Shown: piece by piece, positions 48,444 to 60,296 of the stretch
Layout of the letters: each line of letters opens with the position of its first letter
How positions within the stretch are numbered: the stretch's first letter is position 1
Assembly: GCF_000204055.1 (NCBI RefSeq)
Contig: NW_006768767.1
Span: 2,947,352-3,011,351 of the forward strand
Length of the DNA: 64,000 bases
From: Melampsora larici-populina 98AG31
Taxonomy: Eukaryota > Basidiomycota > Pucciniomycetes > Pucciniales > Melampsoraceae
Direction: 5' to 3'
The notes under the pieces: model-generated
What the model was told of the DNA's origin: nothing
Databases searched by the model: none
The model's input: the letters and a program-made list of their open reading frames with translations, nothing else
Made by a program: the position numbers and the translations under genes

Positions 48444-50304
48444 CAGGGAAATTTTTTTATTGGCAACGCCACATCCACTCAAATAGCTATTCAACTTGTT
48501 TTCTCACACGACTTATATTGTATTGCTCAAATATGGTAGTTAAAAATTGGTTTCAAGGCTTTTCAAGGTAAGAAAAGGAAAATCCTGAAATGTGTTGCCA
48601 ATACCCAATATGATAAAAGGGGACTTCTCATGTTGGGTTGGGTGAATTTATGTGGAGAAATCCATTTTTTGATCTCAGATTGGCAATGCAATACAATACC
48701 AACTTTTGTGTCAGATTGGTTTGGATGTTGGTGCTCCAAACCCAATACTGAGACATCCACACCATTTGTTAGCACTGAGTATTCACTAGAGTAGCTCATT
48801 CCAATGATCATGATATTTCTATCAGTCCTTAAATGGAACAGATTCAACACCAGATTGCAGAAATTGCTAGTACACCGGTGTGATTGCCAGTGTGTCCATC
48901 TTGTCATTGCCTGAAATGACAGTGAGGTTGGTGAAGTGTAACATTGTGTTTTTCCTGCTGGTAAATTTATGCTCCAATAAGATGAGACCAAGCCTGAACC
49001 AATCATCCCTTCCATATTGTCCAGACATCTGGATGAAATTACAAGGGTCTTGTCTACCCACAACAATGCCCCTGTGCACTTGATGCCAGTTTTGACCTGA
49101 CCCAAGTGCAAGGGTGCAGCACAAGACTGCGCTTGTCCCTGCAACATGCACCACCACTATCTTAAGCTTTGCATTGGGACCAGCAGAGGTGTGGTACTGC
49201 TTAGAAAAGGGGGAGAACATATTTCTGGTTTCAGTAGGCTGGCCGCGGCTGGCATTGATGGAGTGGAGAGATTAGAAATGTGGCCTTTTACCAAAGGCAA
49301 TAATGAAGAATGTTAGAGGAGAAGTGATTAACCAATGGCAACTGAATGACCTATCCTGTACTGGGGAAGCCGGCACTCTGCCGGGTCTCTTCCAAATTAC
49401 AACTGTGGATCATCACAACCCCCTGAGCGTGTTCAATCCATAAAAAGTGAGGTTGTGGTGTACTATAGGACCCAATATGGCAAGTATGTGTTATATCAAA
49501 GATGACTACACACTACAGAGGGGGTCTGGGATTGGCTCACTCTAAGATTCAGCCGCATGTAGAATGTCATCTGGAAAACAGTGACACAAAATGTTGGTTT
49601 AAAGTTGATGTTTGTGTGCGTATACCATGCATTTTGGACACCACACAAGGCTAGCCAAGAGCATCACAGCAACCTTTGACCAAAATTACACTGATGTGAG
49701 TATGTATTGATGATAGTGGGCTGAAACTTATAAGCATTGCTCATTTGAACAAGAAAACATGTATGGCTTTCAATGTTGTGCCGGGCCATATTTGTCAACA
49801 CATCTGGCGGCCGGGGGTTCACATAAAATGCCCAGACATCCCCATCTGGTTGTGAACAAGTGTGTCCACATATTGAGCCTGGTGTGATTGCACAATCAAC
49901 AGCAAATGGATGGCAGGCTGGAGTGGCCTTAAATATATATACAACATGTTAGCTGGGCGAGATAACAACACATTGGTAATTCCAAGATAGGATTGATTGA
50001 TTGAGGACGAGAAGCCCGGCTGAAGGGGTTCATTTACAATCATTTAAATCAGATGTGTGTGGCTCTGGTCTTGTATAGATGTCACGTCGGGCATTACGCA
50101 AGAAGCGCGACCCCTGATAAGAGAATTGCACCGATAATGGACATGTGACCCAAGGATGGATGGATGGTAGCCGGCGGGGATGCGGCTATAGTCGGGACAT
50201 GCACGTCAGCCTTTGGTTCAGACTGGATGGAATAACGGTCTGACTTACAGCGGGCGCTATCCTTGGCTGAACTTGAAGTCTAAAGTTTGATGAGAAGGAA
50301 GTAG
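48444..50304. other. Gene-poor stretch, no feature recognised
   Basis: Antisense frames at 48563-49220 lack recognisable domains. The block resembles old transposon-derived sequence without clear ends. Confidence 0.35.
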
Positions 50305-51064
50305 TCAGTCTACTAGCAAAGTGCGATCAAAGTGGGGGTCCCCTACCGGTGCGGCGGCATTTATACCAATCGAAGCACACAAGCTCGTCGCATAAGTCAT
50401 AGCCGAGCTAGCAGCCGTAGAATCACAGGTCTAAAAATTAAAGTGTCAAGGGTTAGTCTTTTCATCACCAGATGACGTGGATGATAAGTGAGCTGGGAAA
50501 CGAACCTTTTGCACTGATGACAATGCGCGAAGTTGCGAATTGATTCATTAGCTCTTCCGACCATTACATGGGTGAAATTCCAAGAACTTACTACAAGAAG
50601 ATATAGCGCTTTGGTAGTTTCCATCGTTGCAAAGGCAACTGACATGGGAGATGGCTAAAGAGAGGTTTGGGAGTGTAACGGAAAAGATTGGAGTTTTAAT
50701 GGCCTGAGAAGACGACAAGATTTTGAGATGCGACGAAGCAAAGAAAGGATCTCCCTGACCTCCACATGGTGAATTATTGGCCTGCTCAGTTATGCACGCT
50801 ACTGCACAAGGTGGGATGTTCTGAATAATAGACGAAGTGGATCTGAATATCAGAAAGGTTCATGCTACATAGAGTCGCTTCGACACTTACACCCGCGAAA
50901 GAGGACTACAAGGAAGGCCAGCTGGTCAGCATCAAGCGCCATCAACATTGACGTATACATATAGAGGATTTACTGACTGGAGCGATGGTGTTGTTGTCGT
51001 CTGCTCTCACGACTTGATAGAAGATCGGCGCCAAGAGGAGGAAACGGAGGATCGAGAAAGTCAT
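50305..51064 (-). CDS. Small secreted CFEM-domain protein, 119 aa
   Basis: Six exons join in phase: 51064-50978, 50905-50891, 50820-50760, 50654-50592, 50513-50506 and 50430-50305. Two are micro-exons of 15 and 8 nt. The N-terminus is a clear signal peptide (ILRFLLLLAPIFYQVVRA). The mature part has the eight CFEM cysteines: IPPCAVACI, NSPCGAISHVSCLCND, AISSCMQKTCDS and TSLCAS. CFEM proteins bind heme or act at the cell surface or as secreted effectors. The Asp that coordinates heme iron in Csa2/Rbt5-type domains, three residues before the C-x-C, is His here. There is no C-terminal hydrophobic tail, so the protein is probably freely secreted. The exon choices were made by phase and Cys spacing, and alternative splice sites exist. 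Confidence 0.8.
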
Positions 51065-52164
51065 GGTATCGAAAGCGTGAATTTGATGAGGCTCTGGTGA
51101 GGAAAGCGCGGGACGTTAAATATGTAGTTTATGCTGAATTTATTTTGTTCAAGGAATGTGTGAGGGCTGGGAACTGATGCAGAGGCGAAACGATGAATGC
51201 ATGGAGACAAATCCAATCTAATGTTATGAAGTTGAAGCCAGACCCTCCTTTGAACCCTTTGTAAGAGCAATTTTTACAGACATTCTGCATTCCTCAAATG
51301 GGTGCACTGAAACCATAATTCGCCTAATCGCCACACTCTGCCACACTCAATCGGTTCTCATTGGCACATCTTCAAACCGGAAAGCTGCATTCCTCAAGAC
51401 TTCAAACGTTGTATGCGCGCCTTCGTCCTGTGTCGTCTTGAGTGACTGTCGTTAGCAAGACTTCAACTCTGCAAGGGTGCGCAGGGGAAATAGTTGATGT
51501 CTGTTGATGTCCATTTGTACTCCTCGTTCAGCGGTGGATCACGTGTGGATGCGCGCATACAACCTCTGCAATCCAGAAGCGGTGTCGGAAGGTATCAAGT
51601 TCACCATCACAACCAAATGTCTCACCTCGATCTCTATTCACAGCTAGTTTGGGCTCCGAGCCAAACGAACTAACATCCTTGTGATCACCACCTAGACCTC
51701 AGTTGTCAACATCAATCGGTGTAACGATTGCTGAACCTACGTCACCGTGCCATGTGTCTTGCTTCGCCACCGAAAATACATCCATCCTTTCTCCGGTTGC
51801 TTGGTCTCTTTACATTACCAGGTAGCTCTCTCGCCATGCATGCTTGACGAGTTTCGAGCTGGGTCGACTTGGCCCGGACGCTATGCCATCGAATCTAAGA
51901 CTTCAACTAACTTTCGGCAGTCGCTATCGTTTAGCAAGAGTGATTGGCACGCATATCGCTGGAAAATCATCAAGACTCTACAGGGACATCTGCTCTGAGC
52001 TCCCATATTCAATCATCCAGAGTCCTATCTAAACTTTCTCTTTCTTGACTCACTCCTTGGATCTTTTTCAGGCATTACAAGTCTGACTCGTGGGTCTATC
52101 CCCCTCACTCAATCGGCAATAATTCTACCTCAAAATATTCTCTCACTGCGATCAATACTCTCGC
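51065..52164. other. Shared upstream region of divergent CFEM and membrane-protein genes
   Basis: The two genes are divergently oriented, so promoters of both lie here. 'ggaaagctgcattcctcaagacttcaaa' type segments are partly repeated (51280-51410). No coding frame is supported. Confidence 0.35.
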
Positions 52165-54038
52165 ATGCGAAAACGCCGCCTACAGTGGCTCATTTGGGCC
52201 CTGTGGGGCTATTGTCTGTTGCTGGACTCATGCAACGGAAGTTTCACGGCCAAACAGCTGCTTGCCTCCGTTTTGGGTCCAGAAGATCAAGAAGCCACTC
52301 CCCTCACCTCAAACACAGTCTACAATCAGTCTCTCACCGGAAATCGAGTTTTGGATGCTGCCCGCGAAAATTATCGATCAAAGCAAACAGATAGTACATC
52401 TTCATCTTCATCGATAAATTCGATAAATTTACAAACGGAAAACCAGAATTCAAGTGACTTGGGGCAGCGCCAATTCTATACCACGCAATCATCGGATACG
52501 AAGAACACTGCAGATCTCACACCTCTTCTCGAGCTCCCTGACATCACACAAATGATAAGCTTAGAGTCCATGAATCCAAACCCCAAGAAAACCGATGACG
52601 GGACGAGGAACCTCAAGGTAGATACTGATGATCCGTCGAAAACTTCAGAGAACACGACGGCGGCAAAACTACTTGCCTCCACAAAATCAGGAGGTAGCTC
52701 TGAGAGTTCGGTGATCATCCCTGGGCAGAATTCTTCTCTCATCGAGACAGTCAAGGCCAGTGAAAGCGCTCGTCTAGGTCAGTCAGCTGTTATACGAAGT
52801 CTGATTCATGCATAGGTCTCATCCAGTTTGAGTCTTTCCAAAGCTACTTTTGCTGATGCATATATCCAAATCGATGCCACTAGTCACTTCATCTGGTACA
52901 GACCCAAGCTTTATCAAAGATTCTGACGCAAGTCCTCCCGTTGAAACAGAGCAAAAAACTACCGCGCAGCCCTTGTTAGAACCCCCTGACCCTTCTGTCA
53001 CATCCACGGAGTCGGTAATCCAGAAAGCGAACACCACCGATCAAAGCACTGCTGATGTCCAAACAAAACCCTCAACCCCCACCGAATCAAAGAAAACGGC
53101 GACAAAAAACTCGACATCTTTAACTCAAACTTCAACATCTTTCCCTCAGAACTCAACCTCTTCTAACAAGAGCTCAAAAAATTCAGTTTCAATCCCTCTT
53201 GCAAACATTACGGCTAATAAAGTCCTGCTTGCAAGTTCTTCTGAAGTTACAGGCAAGAAAATCCCCGAGGATGGTGGACATGTCTTGGTGAGTCGGGGGT
53301 TCTTATCAGCCTTGAAGTGGTAGGCAAAATAATCACAAGGCCTATCCACAGGAAGAACCGAAAAGGCCGTAGAAAAATATCTGATCGATTTTTTTGTTTG
53401 TCTCCGCGGATGTGACACAGGCCTCGAAAACCCCAACCAATCAGACCGAGCAGCTGAAGCCTTCGGCTGGAGCAGGATCACCTTTAGCTGCAAGTGCAAA
53501 TGCGCCTACAAAATCCGCACATGCTCCCGTCGTTAACAGCACCGTACTCTTTGGAGGTTTGGTGTTTATCTTGCTTTTCTTTGTCGCTGTCCTGTATTTC
53601 TGCTGCTGTAACAACAGTCGCAAGACACAGAAAAGTTTTTGTAATGATGGCCCCGACGAGCTGGAAGATGGTCCATTTGAAGTCAAACTGGATTTACCTA
53701 CAAAACCTGAATGGAACCCAGTCTATTCACATCAAACTTCGGAAAGAGCAATGAATTCCACAGATCCAAGGCGCGCGCCGTCGTTTGCCGAACCCAGCCG
53801 TTCAGTCAGATCCGGAGGGTCCGTCAGATCAGGGGGGTCCGTCAGATACGGGGGGTCCGTCAGATCCCGCCACGAATACCCTGTTCAAAGTCGGAGAGGA
53901 TCAGAGGAATCTTTTGCTTATAAAGGTTATATGGATTACGTTGACTATATTGATTACGATGATCATCACTCGCAGTACAGTAGGGACAGACGACGTAAGA
54001 TATCTCCAATTACTCATGAGCTTGACGAATCATACTGA
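52165..54038 (+). CDS. Ser/Thr-rich single-pass membrane protein, 544 aa
   Basis: Three exons (52165-52777, 52884-53287, 53421-54038) join in phase. A signal peptide (WLIWALWGYCLLLDSCNG) leads a roughly 350-residue ectodomain rich in Ser, Thr, Asn and Pro with many NxS/T sites. One TM follows (about 380-399, VLFGGLVFILLFFVAVLYF) with a juxtamembrane CCC, then a charged cytoplasmic tail. The tail contains four SVRSGG-type repeats, encoded by an 18-bp tandem repeat at about 53804-53865, and a Tyr/Asp cluster (YMDYVDYIDYDDHH). The architecture recalls fungal wall-stress sensors (Mid2/Wsc-like), but no Wsc Cys motif is present, so that is only an analogy. The intron 1 acceptor (52883) is the least certain site. 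Confidence 0.75.
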
Positions 54039-55081
54039 TATATTTCCCCATCTCTCTGGTACCCAATTGACAAAACTCCTTACAACCCAACCCTCAATAC
54101 CCTTTACTTCTTGTTGGGTTCCAGCGAGATCCAAACCAAGATATTGAAAGTAGCGCGATCACTGTCTTACCCGGAATTGTGCATCAGTCATTACATCATC
54201 TATGATACCCTACCACATATAATAATCTTGTAATATTTGTATGAAATTCGGGATGCGAGGTCATCTTATTAATTTTAGGTACATATACCTCGACAGAAGG
54301 AGTGAAGGCATTGGAGACCTGCAATTATGATATAGAATAGTTCAAAGAAGGTTGTAAATATGTTTTCATTGTACTTTTATATAGAGAGTCTAGCAATCAC
54401 CCCTGTTGTGGGCGTAGAAGCAGGTTCTTCTTGAAATTGTCTTCTTTTTAATCTTTGGACTTACTTTCACCATCATATCCAAGTATCTAATATTTGATTG
54501 ACTTGTACATATCGTGGACCTCACAATCAGAATGAATCAAAGATCGCGGTTTTTGGAAAACATTAGAAGTGGTGGTGCAAATCAAGGTCATATGCTTACC
54601 CATCTTGACTCCCCTGTGAAGAAATATCAAACGTGATGACTCTTGTGTGTTTCTTCAGAAGCTTTGAGTCTCACCAGACTTGCTTTACCACCTGGCAATA
54701 TTTATCAATGTCATGAGGTGTTTTTTGTCAGAACAAAACCTGCTTGCGTATTCTTCAGCGGCAAGCCTCAGGACTGCTGCACAAATATTGTCTGTATACA
54801 ATTTCAAGATGGTAAGTCTTAAGCCTAGCCTTAGGTGTGCGGTTCAGTCAAGTGAGGTGTGTAGGGTGTATACATAATGATTGTGCGACGCGATCTTTGT
54901 TTTTGTTTTGTAATTTCACGTGACGAGACTCGAGACTCGAGACTCGAGACTCGACAGTCAACTTTCAAGAGTCAAGAGTGAAGAGTGACATGAATGAAGA
55001 ATTTCAAAGGAAACTTCAATCTCATTGACTGACTGGCCTCTGACCTACATACCACCTATACTCCGAATCGAATCCTCAATC
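54039..55081. other. Intergenic with a 7-bp microsatellite
   Basis: Four CGAGACT units lie at about 54924-54951, followed by related 'agagtcaagagtgaagagtga'. This is immediately upstream of the POT1-like gene. No gene is recognised. Confidence 0.45.
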
Positions 55082-57272
55082 ATGGCCTTCTTCGAAAATG
55101 GACACAACCATCTCAGGGGCATCCTCATGGACTTCAAACACAACAACGAACTCACTGCTACTTATATTCAGCTGGACCTCACCAAAGATACAGTCGAGGG
55201 TCAAACTCAAGAACGTACCACAACTCGAGTTCGGTTTGCTGGACCCTGGGTTAAATATCTGTCAGAGGACTTAGAGATCGCCTGGGAAATCTGCCTTGAC
55301 TTGAATCGCTTCGATCCTATCTGGAACCAGTTTGAGGATCGGTGGGAGTTCAATCACGGCCTTCAAGCTGTTATCCTGCTGCAAGACGTAGATGAAGTTT
55401 CTTGGTACATGAAAACGATCGAGCTGGGTAAGTGAACTTCATCGTTTTGCCTTGACATTCAGCTGATGATTTTGTTTCCTACTATCTGGGCTCGTAGGTG
55501 CTACTACCTGCCGGCCGCTGAGGCTTCCCCCATTTGCAGCCTCTTCAGCTTCTCAGACGCATCGATCGACTCCCTTGCGAAACGCATCCCGTCACCTCTC
55601 TTCGATCAAGCGTTCGCCAAGTATGGACACCAAGTTCTCTCTAGGGGAAGCTTCCGAGACCATACGCACGCGTCTGGACAGTGCCGATCCTAGAATTCGT
55701 TCCGCCCATGCGGATCGACTAACAACTCCTTCCCGCCAAGGGTCAGTATTGCATGAAAGAGCCACACCATCCACGTCGCACAAACCAGACATATCATCTT
55801 ATTGCACCGATTGGAACTCACCAACCCAACAGTCGACGGATGTTATCCCATTAGCTCAGCCCTCTGTACATAGATTGGTACAGTCAACACAAGCTCCAGG
55901 GGTTTGTACTATGTTTCCTTCAAGTCCAGATCCCACCCAGTTCCGTGGTCCTCGTACTTCCATTGACAGTTTTTGTATATCTGATCTAGGTACCTGATTT
56001 CGTCAATTTACAAGATGTGGAGGACTCGACACAGGCTGGAACCTTCACTTTCAATGTTTACGGTCTCATTACACGCAAGAAGAACAATGTATGCCAGCGT
56101 GTAAGAGGTGGGACACAAGACCTACAGATGACACTTTATCTTCAAGATAATTCAAGATCTCAGTCTTCACCGGAGGTGACTTGTAATTTATTCTGGAGAA
56201 CCGAAGAAGCGTGCCCTAATTGGGAAAAAGCTAATTGGCAAGTGCTATTCCTCTGGGGAGTTCATAAACGTTACTCTCCCCGATTCAATACCCAAATAGT
56301 TGGACAGTCGGATAAGTTCGGGTGGGCGTTATGGGCACCACCTGGCTTCGGTTCAGCCGAGATGCTTGATATGTGTAAAGTGGGTAGTAGTGCGGTGCCC
56401 CCTTGCTTCCTGAATTTCGAAGGTTCGCGAATACTCCAACGCTTAGCTGAGAGCTTACACGGAAGCCTCAATCGTCTCACAACTCCAGGACTCGCAAATC
56501 CATCGGACACTGATGTGACAGAACTTTCTATACCCAAACGGATATGTGACTTGCAACCCCGCGAGCCTCAAAAAGTCTCTCTTTGTGTAGAAGTCAGTCT
56601 TCCAACGTTCCTTGCCTGCTTATGTATACTGGGGCTGATCAACTGAGAGTGGCTCGAGTACTACTGCTCCCAAATCTCTCAAATCATCTTCATGAAAGCT
56701 GATTTATATGATCACTTCCGTCTTAGCTGATCGATTTGTGGCATGACCCACCTGCGAATGACCGAGTGACGGTGACAGATTACACCAGCAATATACATAT
56801 TGTTCCATCTGATTTCCGCGTTGAATACGATCCTGGTGCACAGCCCTGGTCACGTCATCATATCGATGGTGGTGGCACCCCCGAAAACTGGCCGGTTACA
56901 GGTCAAAGGCAATTTACGATTTACCTCTGCCAACCAATTCTGGAACAATTCTACCGGCATATACGTGGGGACTTGGCTTCTGATAGAGCGGGTGTCCATG
57001 AGCTAAGAGAGTCCCTTTTGGGGTTATATGTCAGATTGGATCATGTAGTAATCAGGGCTGCATCCAAAGGTGGATTTTATGGACTGATCGAAACCGTCCA
57101 ATCGCAAAATCGATATGAGGATGAAGCGATCTTAGATGACGAGCAGGGAGATCGACAAATTTGGAGAAAATACATCACTCTCTTAGCCGAGACACCGACT
57201 GAATCTCCTGAATTACAGCCTCTATTCCAGGCGCGGAACCAGTGGGCTAAAGAGTTGGATCCGGGGTCATAG
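55082..57272 (+). CDS. POT1: POT1-like telomere single-strand-binding protein
   Basis: Four exons (55082-55427, 55498-55901, 55990-56592, 56727-57272) join in phase to 632 aa, the usual POT1 length. Residues about 255-400 read as a Telo_bind OB fold (FTFNVYGLITRKKN, DLQMTLYLQDNS, TCNLFWRTEEACPNWEKANWQVLFLWGVHKRY). From about 452 comes a second OB region with RVTVTDYTSN, a motif characteristic of the Pot1 second OB (POT1PC). Pot1 caps the G-strand overhang and controls telomerase access. Odd points are the roughly 115-aa N-terminal segment (GILMDFKHNNELTATYIQLDL, possibly another OB fold) and the Ser-rich linker to 250, which place the OB pair later than in fission yeast or human proteins. The start at 55082 is preferred over an upstream in-frame ATG at 55025. 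Confidence 0.7.
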
Positions 57273-58153
57273 ACTTGCCGAGATGCGAGCGGCAATTCAG
57301 TAGGTTACGAAACAATCATCTCGGTCACAATTAACAAGATCGCGTGTCCTTTAGCTTCCCTTTCGAAAATAAATAAATAAGCAAGACCTGTGAATAGTGT
57401 AGATTACAGACTGAAGATGACTATTGCATATGATTTTTGAGAATCCTATTGTTTTATCGCTGGATGTGTTCCTGTATGCAATTATGTTTCGTTTGACTCA
57501 AGAGCAACATTTCCCTATCCTGTTGTATGATATGCCAGCAGAGAACGCGTTGCACTGTATGAAGTAATTACTAAAAAGTATCATAGCTTTTGAAAGGAAT
57601 CCACGATTCTTGATGGTAAACAACCTTTGAAGGAGTTCATTGTCAAGTCTTACTGGTCTCTGAGCGGAAACGAAGTGATCAAACCACATTAAATTTTATT
57701 GGCACTTTCTCTATTTTGAAACTAAACGAAACCCACCGTCGTCAAGTAGAATCCCTAAACATTTGAGGTGACGGTGTGGTGTTCTACTATAAGAACATGT
57801 AGTCGACTTTTGAATTCCCATTGCTCCCTTGACCGAAAGACTGTTTCTAGGAGAATCCAACTATCTGGGGAACACCACGAGCTCAACGATGTTGCTACAA
57901 CTTTCAACATTGCACAGCAAGGTAATTCAGAGACATCGAACGTATAACCTACCACAACAAGTTACTCAAGGTGACCTCAATTCTTCGGTTGGTTGACCTC
58001 TTCAAACAACACACCTTCGCACACGCGCACTGTTGATAGGAAGATCTTGTTTACTGGCGATGTAGAATGTAGAAACATTCGTCTTAAGCGTATCAGGCCT
58101 CTTCTGTGCCATTTGATCGGGCTCATGACTGATTTTTAGAGTGAACCTGAAGA
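57273..58153. other. Intergenic between POT1-like and secreted-protein genes
   Basis: It contains the POT1 3' region and the promoter of the secreted protein. No coding frame is supported. Confidence 0.35.
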
Positions 58154-58161
58154 TATAAAAG
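58154..58161 (+). promoter_or_regulatory. TATA box of the secreted glycine-rich protein gene
   Basis: TATAAAAG lies 174 bp before the chosen ATG. It places transcription start near 58185, downstream of an in-frame ATG at 58176, so translation should start at 58335. Confidence 0.6.
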
Positions 58162-58242
58162 GGACACCTTTTACCGTGTTTTTGTCAACTCCATCCACCT
58201 CATCATCCATTCATCCATTCATCCAATCAAATCCATCACATC

Positions 58243-58323
58243 AAACATTTTCTACAAATTTCTTTCTATACTCAATCACAAAAAAACATTTTCTACAAAT
58301 TTCTTTGTATACTCAATCACCAA
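58243..58323 (+). repeat. Tandem duplication in the 5' leader, 41-bp period
   Basis: Two copies of 'acattttctacaaatttctt' plus 'tatactcaatcac' (from 58243 and 58284) differ at one internal position. Both lie between the TATA box and the ATG at 58335. Confidence 0.85.
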
Positions 58324-58334
58324 ACATCGTCACC

Positions 58335-58878
58335 ATGAACTCTGCTATCATCATCTTATCCATCTTGGTCTCCTTACAATTAGCTAGCTCTAAGCAGATT
58401 CATGAAAAATGTTTTGGTCAGATTAGTCCAACTGGTTATCTACCTGGTTTTATTCCTAATAATCTAGGAGGTATTAATATTCCATTTACCCAACAATTCT
58501 ATTACTCTATCAACAACAATTACGGTTATAGCACTTGTAACTCTTATCCCAATAACATTCAGTCTTTCGGAAACTGTGCTACTATTGGTGCTTGCCATGA
58601 GGCTTATACTGGCTATACTAACCTTTTGAGTGGTGTTGGTAATCTGGCGGGAGGTCTTTTGAACACTGTTGGTGGTGTGGTGGGAAGTCTTGGAAACACT
58701 GTGGGTGGTGTGGTAGGAGCAGTGACTGGTTTGGTGGGAGGTGCGCTTGGCCTACTTTCGGATGAAGAACTCAAGGAGGTAAGTGTTTTTTGTACTCTAT
58801 CCTCTACTCACCCTTCCAACTGAAGTCTTACTGAGATTTCTCTTTGTGTGTTTTTCCTAGAACACCAAGCAAGTTTAA
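58335..58878 (+). CDS. Small secreted glycine-rich protein, 153 aa
   Basis: Two exons (58335-58778, 58861-58878) join in phase, and the second adds only NTKQV and the stop. A signal peptide (AIIILSILVSLQLASS) is followed by a short Cys-bearing N-terminal part with four cysteines (KCFG, STCNS, GNCATIGACHE). The C-terminal part is hydrophobic and glycine-rich, with repeated LLNTVGGVVGSLGNTVGGVV motifs that could form an amphipathic or membrane-active surface. No family is recognised. Strong TATA, A/C-rich leader, small size and secretion fit a rust effector or surface protein; function is unknown. Confidence 0.75.
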
Positions 58879-59453
58879 ATCCTCAACTCGTGAAAATATG
58901 TAATCTAAACCCAAGAAAATGTTCATACAAGATAGATTTTTCTTCTCGTCATAATAGAAATTTCTTTTAATTGAAATCTGATCATTCGATATGTTCACAT
59001 TTTATAATGTATCTCATCACACTTTTTCTCATTTACGATTCTATTTCTTTAATTTTCTTACCTAATATTGATTTTCATATGCCACTCAACTCGATGTATG
59101 CCACTCAATTATCTACATTTTTTTTCTAACTCGATAGATCTTGTTAAATTTTCATTATGGATCAAATTATGCTTTATGGAATTTTAACACTCTATGTATT
59201 TGACTTTTGATTGATTTCTTTTAATTTGATTCACTTTGATCTGTCATAGTTGTCTTCATTTGACTTCAGATGAGCGATCAAGTTAATTCAAAGAAGTATA
59301 TATCAGTGCAAGATGAGGCAAAGAATGATATGAGTAAGTTTCTAAAGATCAGGAAGAGGCAGTAAGAAAAGAAATCAACATTCAAACTTGTTAGAAGAAT
59401 GGGATAGAAAATTGTGTTTCAGACAGCAAGAGTCTTTCCATGAAGAAGACTTT
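58879..59453. other. Spacer between secreted-protein gene and Ngaro-like element
   Basis: AT-rich with 'atgccactcaa' repeated at about 59079 and 59098. No gene is seen. Confidence 0.4.
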
Positions 59454-59742
59454 TCCATTCTTCAACATGGAGAGCAAGTTATAGTTGGTGAAGAAGGATG
59501 ATTAGAACCTAGAAGGTTTCTACCTAGAGAGTTGCTTAAAACTCTCAATGAGGAGTATACCTCCCCTAACATGTTCTACCGCTTATAGGCTACTGTCTCT
59601 TTCCTTGAGACTAATAACCTATGAGCGTGGTGTGGGGGTAGCTCCGTAGGAGGGAAAATCTAGTATGGGTTATGATCACCCATCCTAGAACCCTACCTGC
59701 GGGGCGAGAACAGGCTAGAGAAGAATAGACTTCTCAACCCCC
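59454..59742 (-). repeat. B2 direct repeat (289 bp)
   Basis: Same sequence and orientation as 60008-60296 with no difference noticed. It marks the outer 3' end of the element. Confidence 0.9.
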
Positions 59743-60007
59743 CGGGCGGTGGGCGGGCTTTGAAAATTATTCTGAGAAAGAGAATTTGCGACTATTACTT
59801 GCTGGATTGACAAGATTCAGCGCGGGGGAAGAATTTGGATGCGAGTGGGAGAAGTGAAAATTTTCACTTCACTCGGATTCCAAATTCACTTCGTGGGAGA
59901 GATGTCACATCTCCCACAAGTGTGACACCCCCTTGCTGTATCTGTCACTCCCTCTCCACTCGAGAATGGAATTCACTGTACCTTCGCAGGCTGTGGAACA
60001 TTACCAA
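59743..60007 (-). repeat. Putative A2 segment (265 bp) between B repeats
   Basis: Unique within the window. It contains a local inverted repeat (gtgaaaattttcac, about 59855-59868) and 'gagatgtcacatctc' (about 59899-59913). If the split-repeat model holds, the same sequence recurs at the 5' end of the element. Confidence 0.55.
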
Positions 60008-60296
60008 TCCATTCTTCAACATGGAGAGCAAGTTATAGTTGGTGAAGAAGGATGATTAGAACCTAGAAGGTTTCTACCTAGAGAGTTGCTTAAAACTCTC
60101 AATGAGGAGTATACCTCCCCTAACATGTTCTACCGCTTATAGGCTACTGTCTCTTTCCTTGAGACTAATAACCTATGAGCGTGGTGTGGGGGTAGCTCCG
60201 TAGGAGGGAAAATCTAGTATGGGTTATGATCACCCATCCTAGAACCCTACCTGCGGGGCGAGAACAGGCTAGAGAAGAATAGACTTCTCAACCCCC
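60008..60296 (-). repeat. B1 direct repeat (289 bp)
   Basis: Copy of 59454-59742 offset by 554 bp. It lies just downstream of the recombinase gene. Confidence 0.9.

Noticed and set aside
52165..54038. Calling the membrane protein a Wsc-type sensor
   Set aside because: The ectodomain has no Wsc cysteine motif; only the general layout is similar.
58176..58334. Upstream in-frame ATG extending the secreted protein by 53 residues
   Set aside because: It lies only 15 bp after the TATA box, before the likely transcription start, and would bury the signal peptide.
59454..60296. Direct repeats read as LTRs of a small LTR retrotransposon
   Set aside because: They are separated by only 265 bp without coding capacity and adjoin a tyrosine recombinase gene; split direct repeats explain both.
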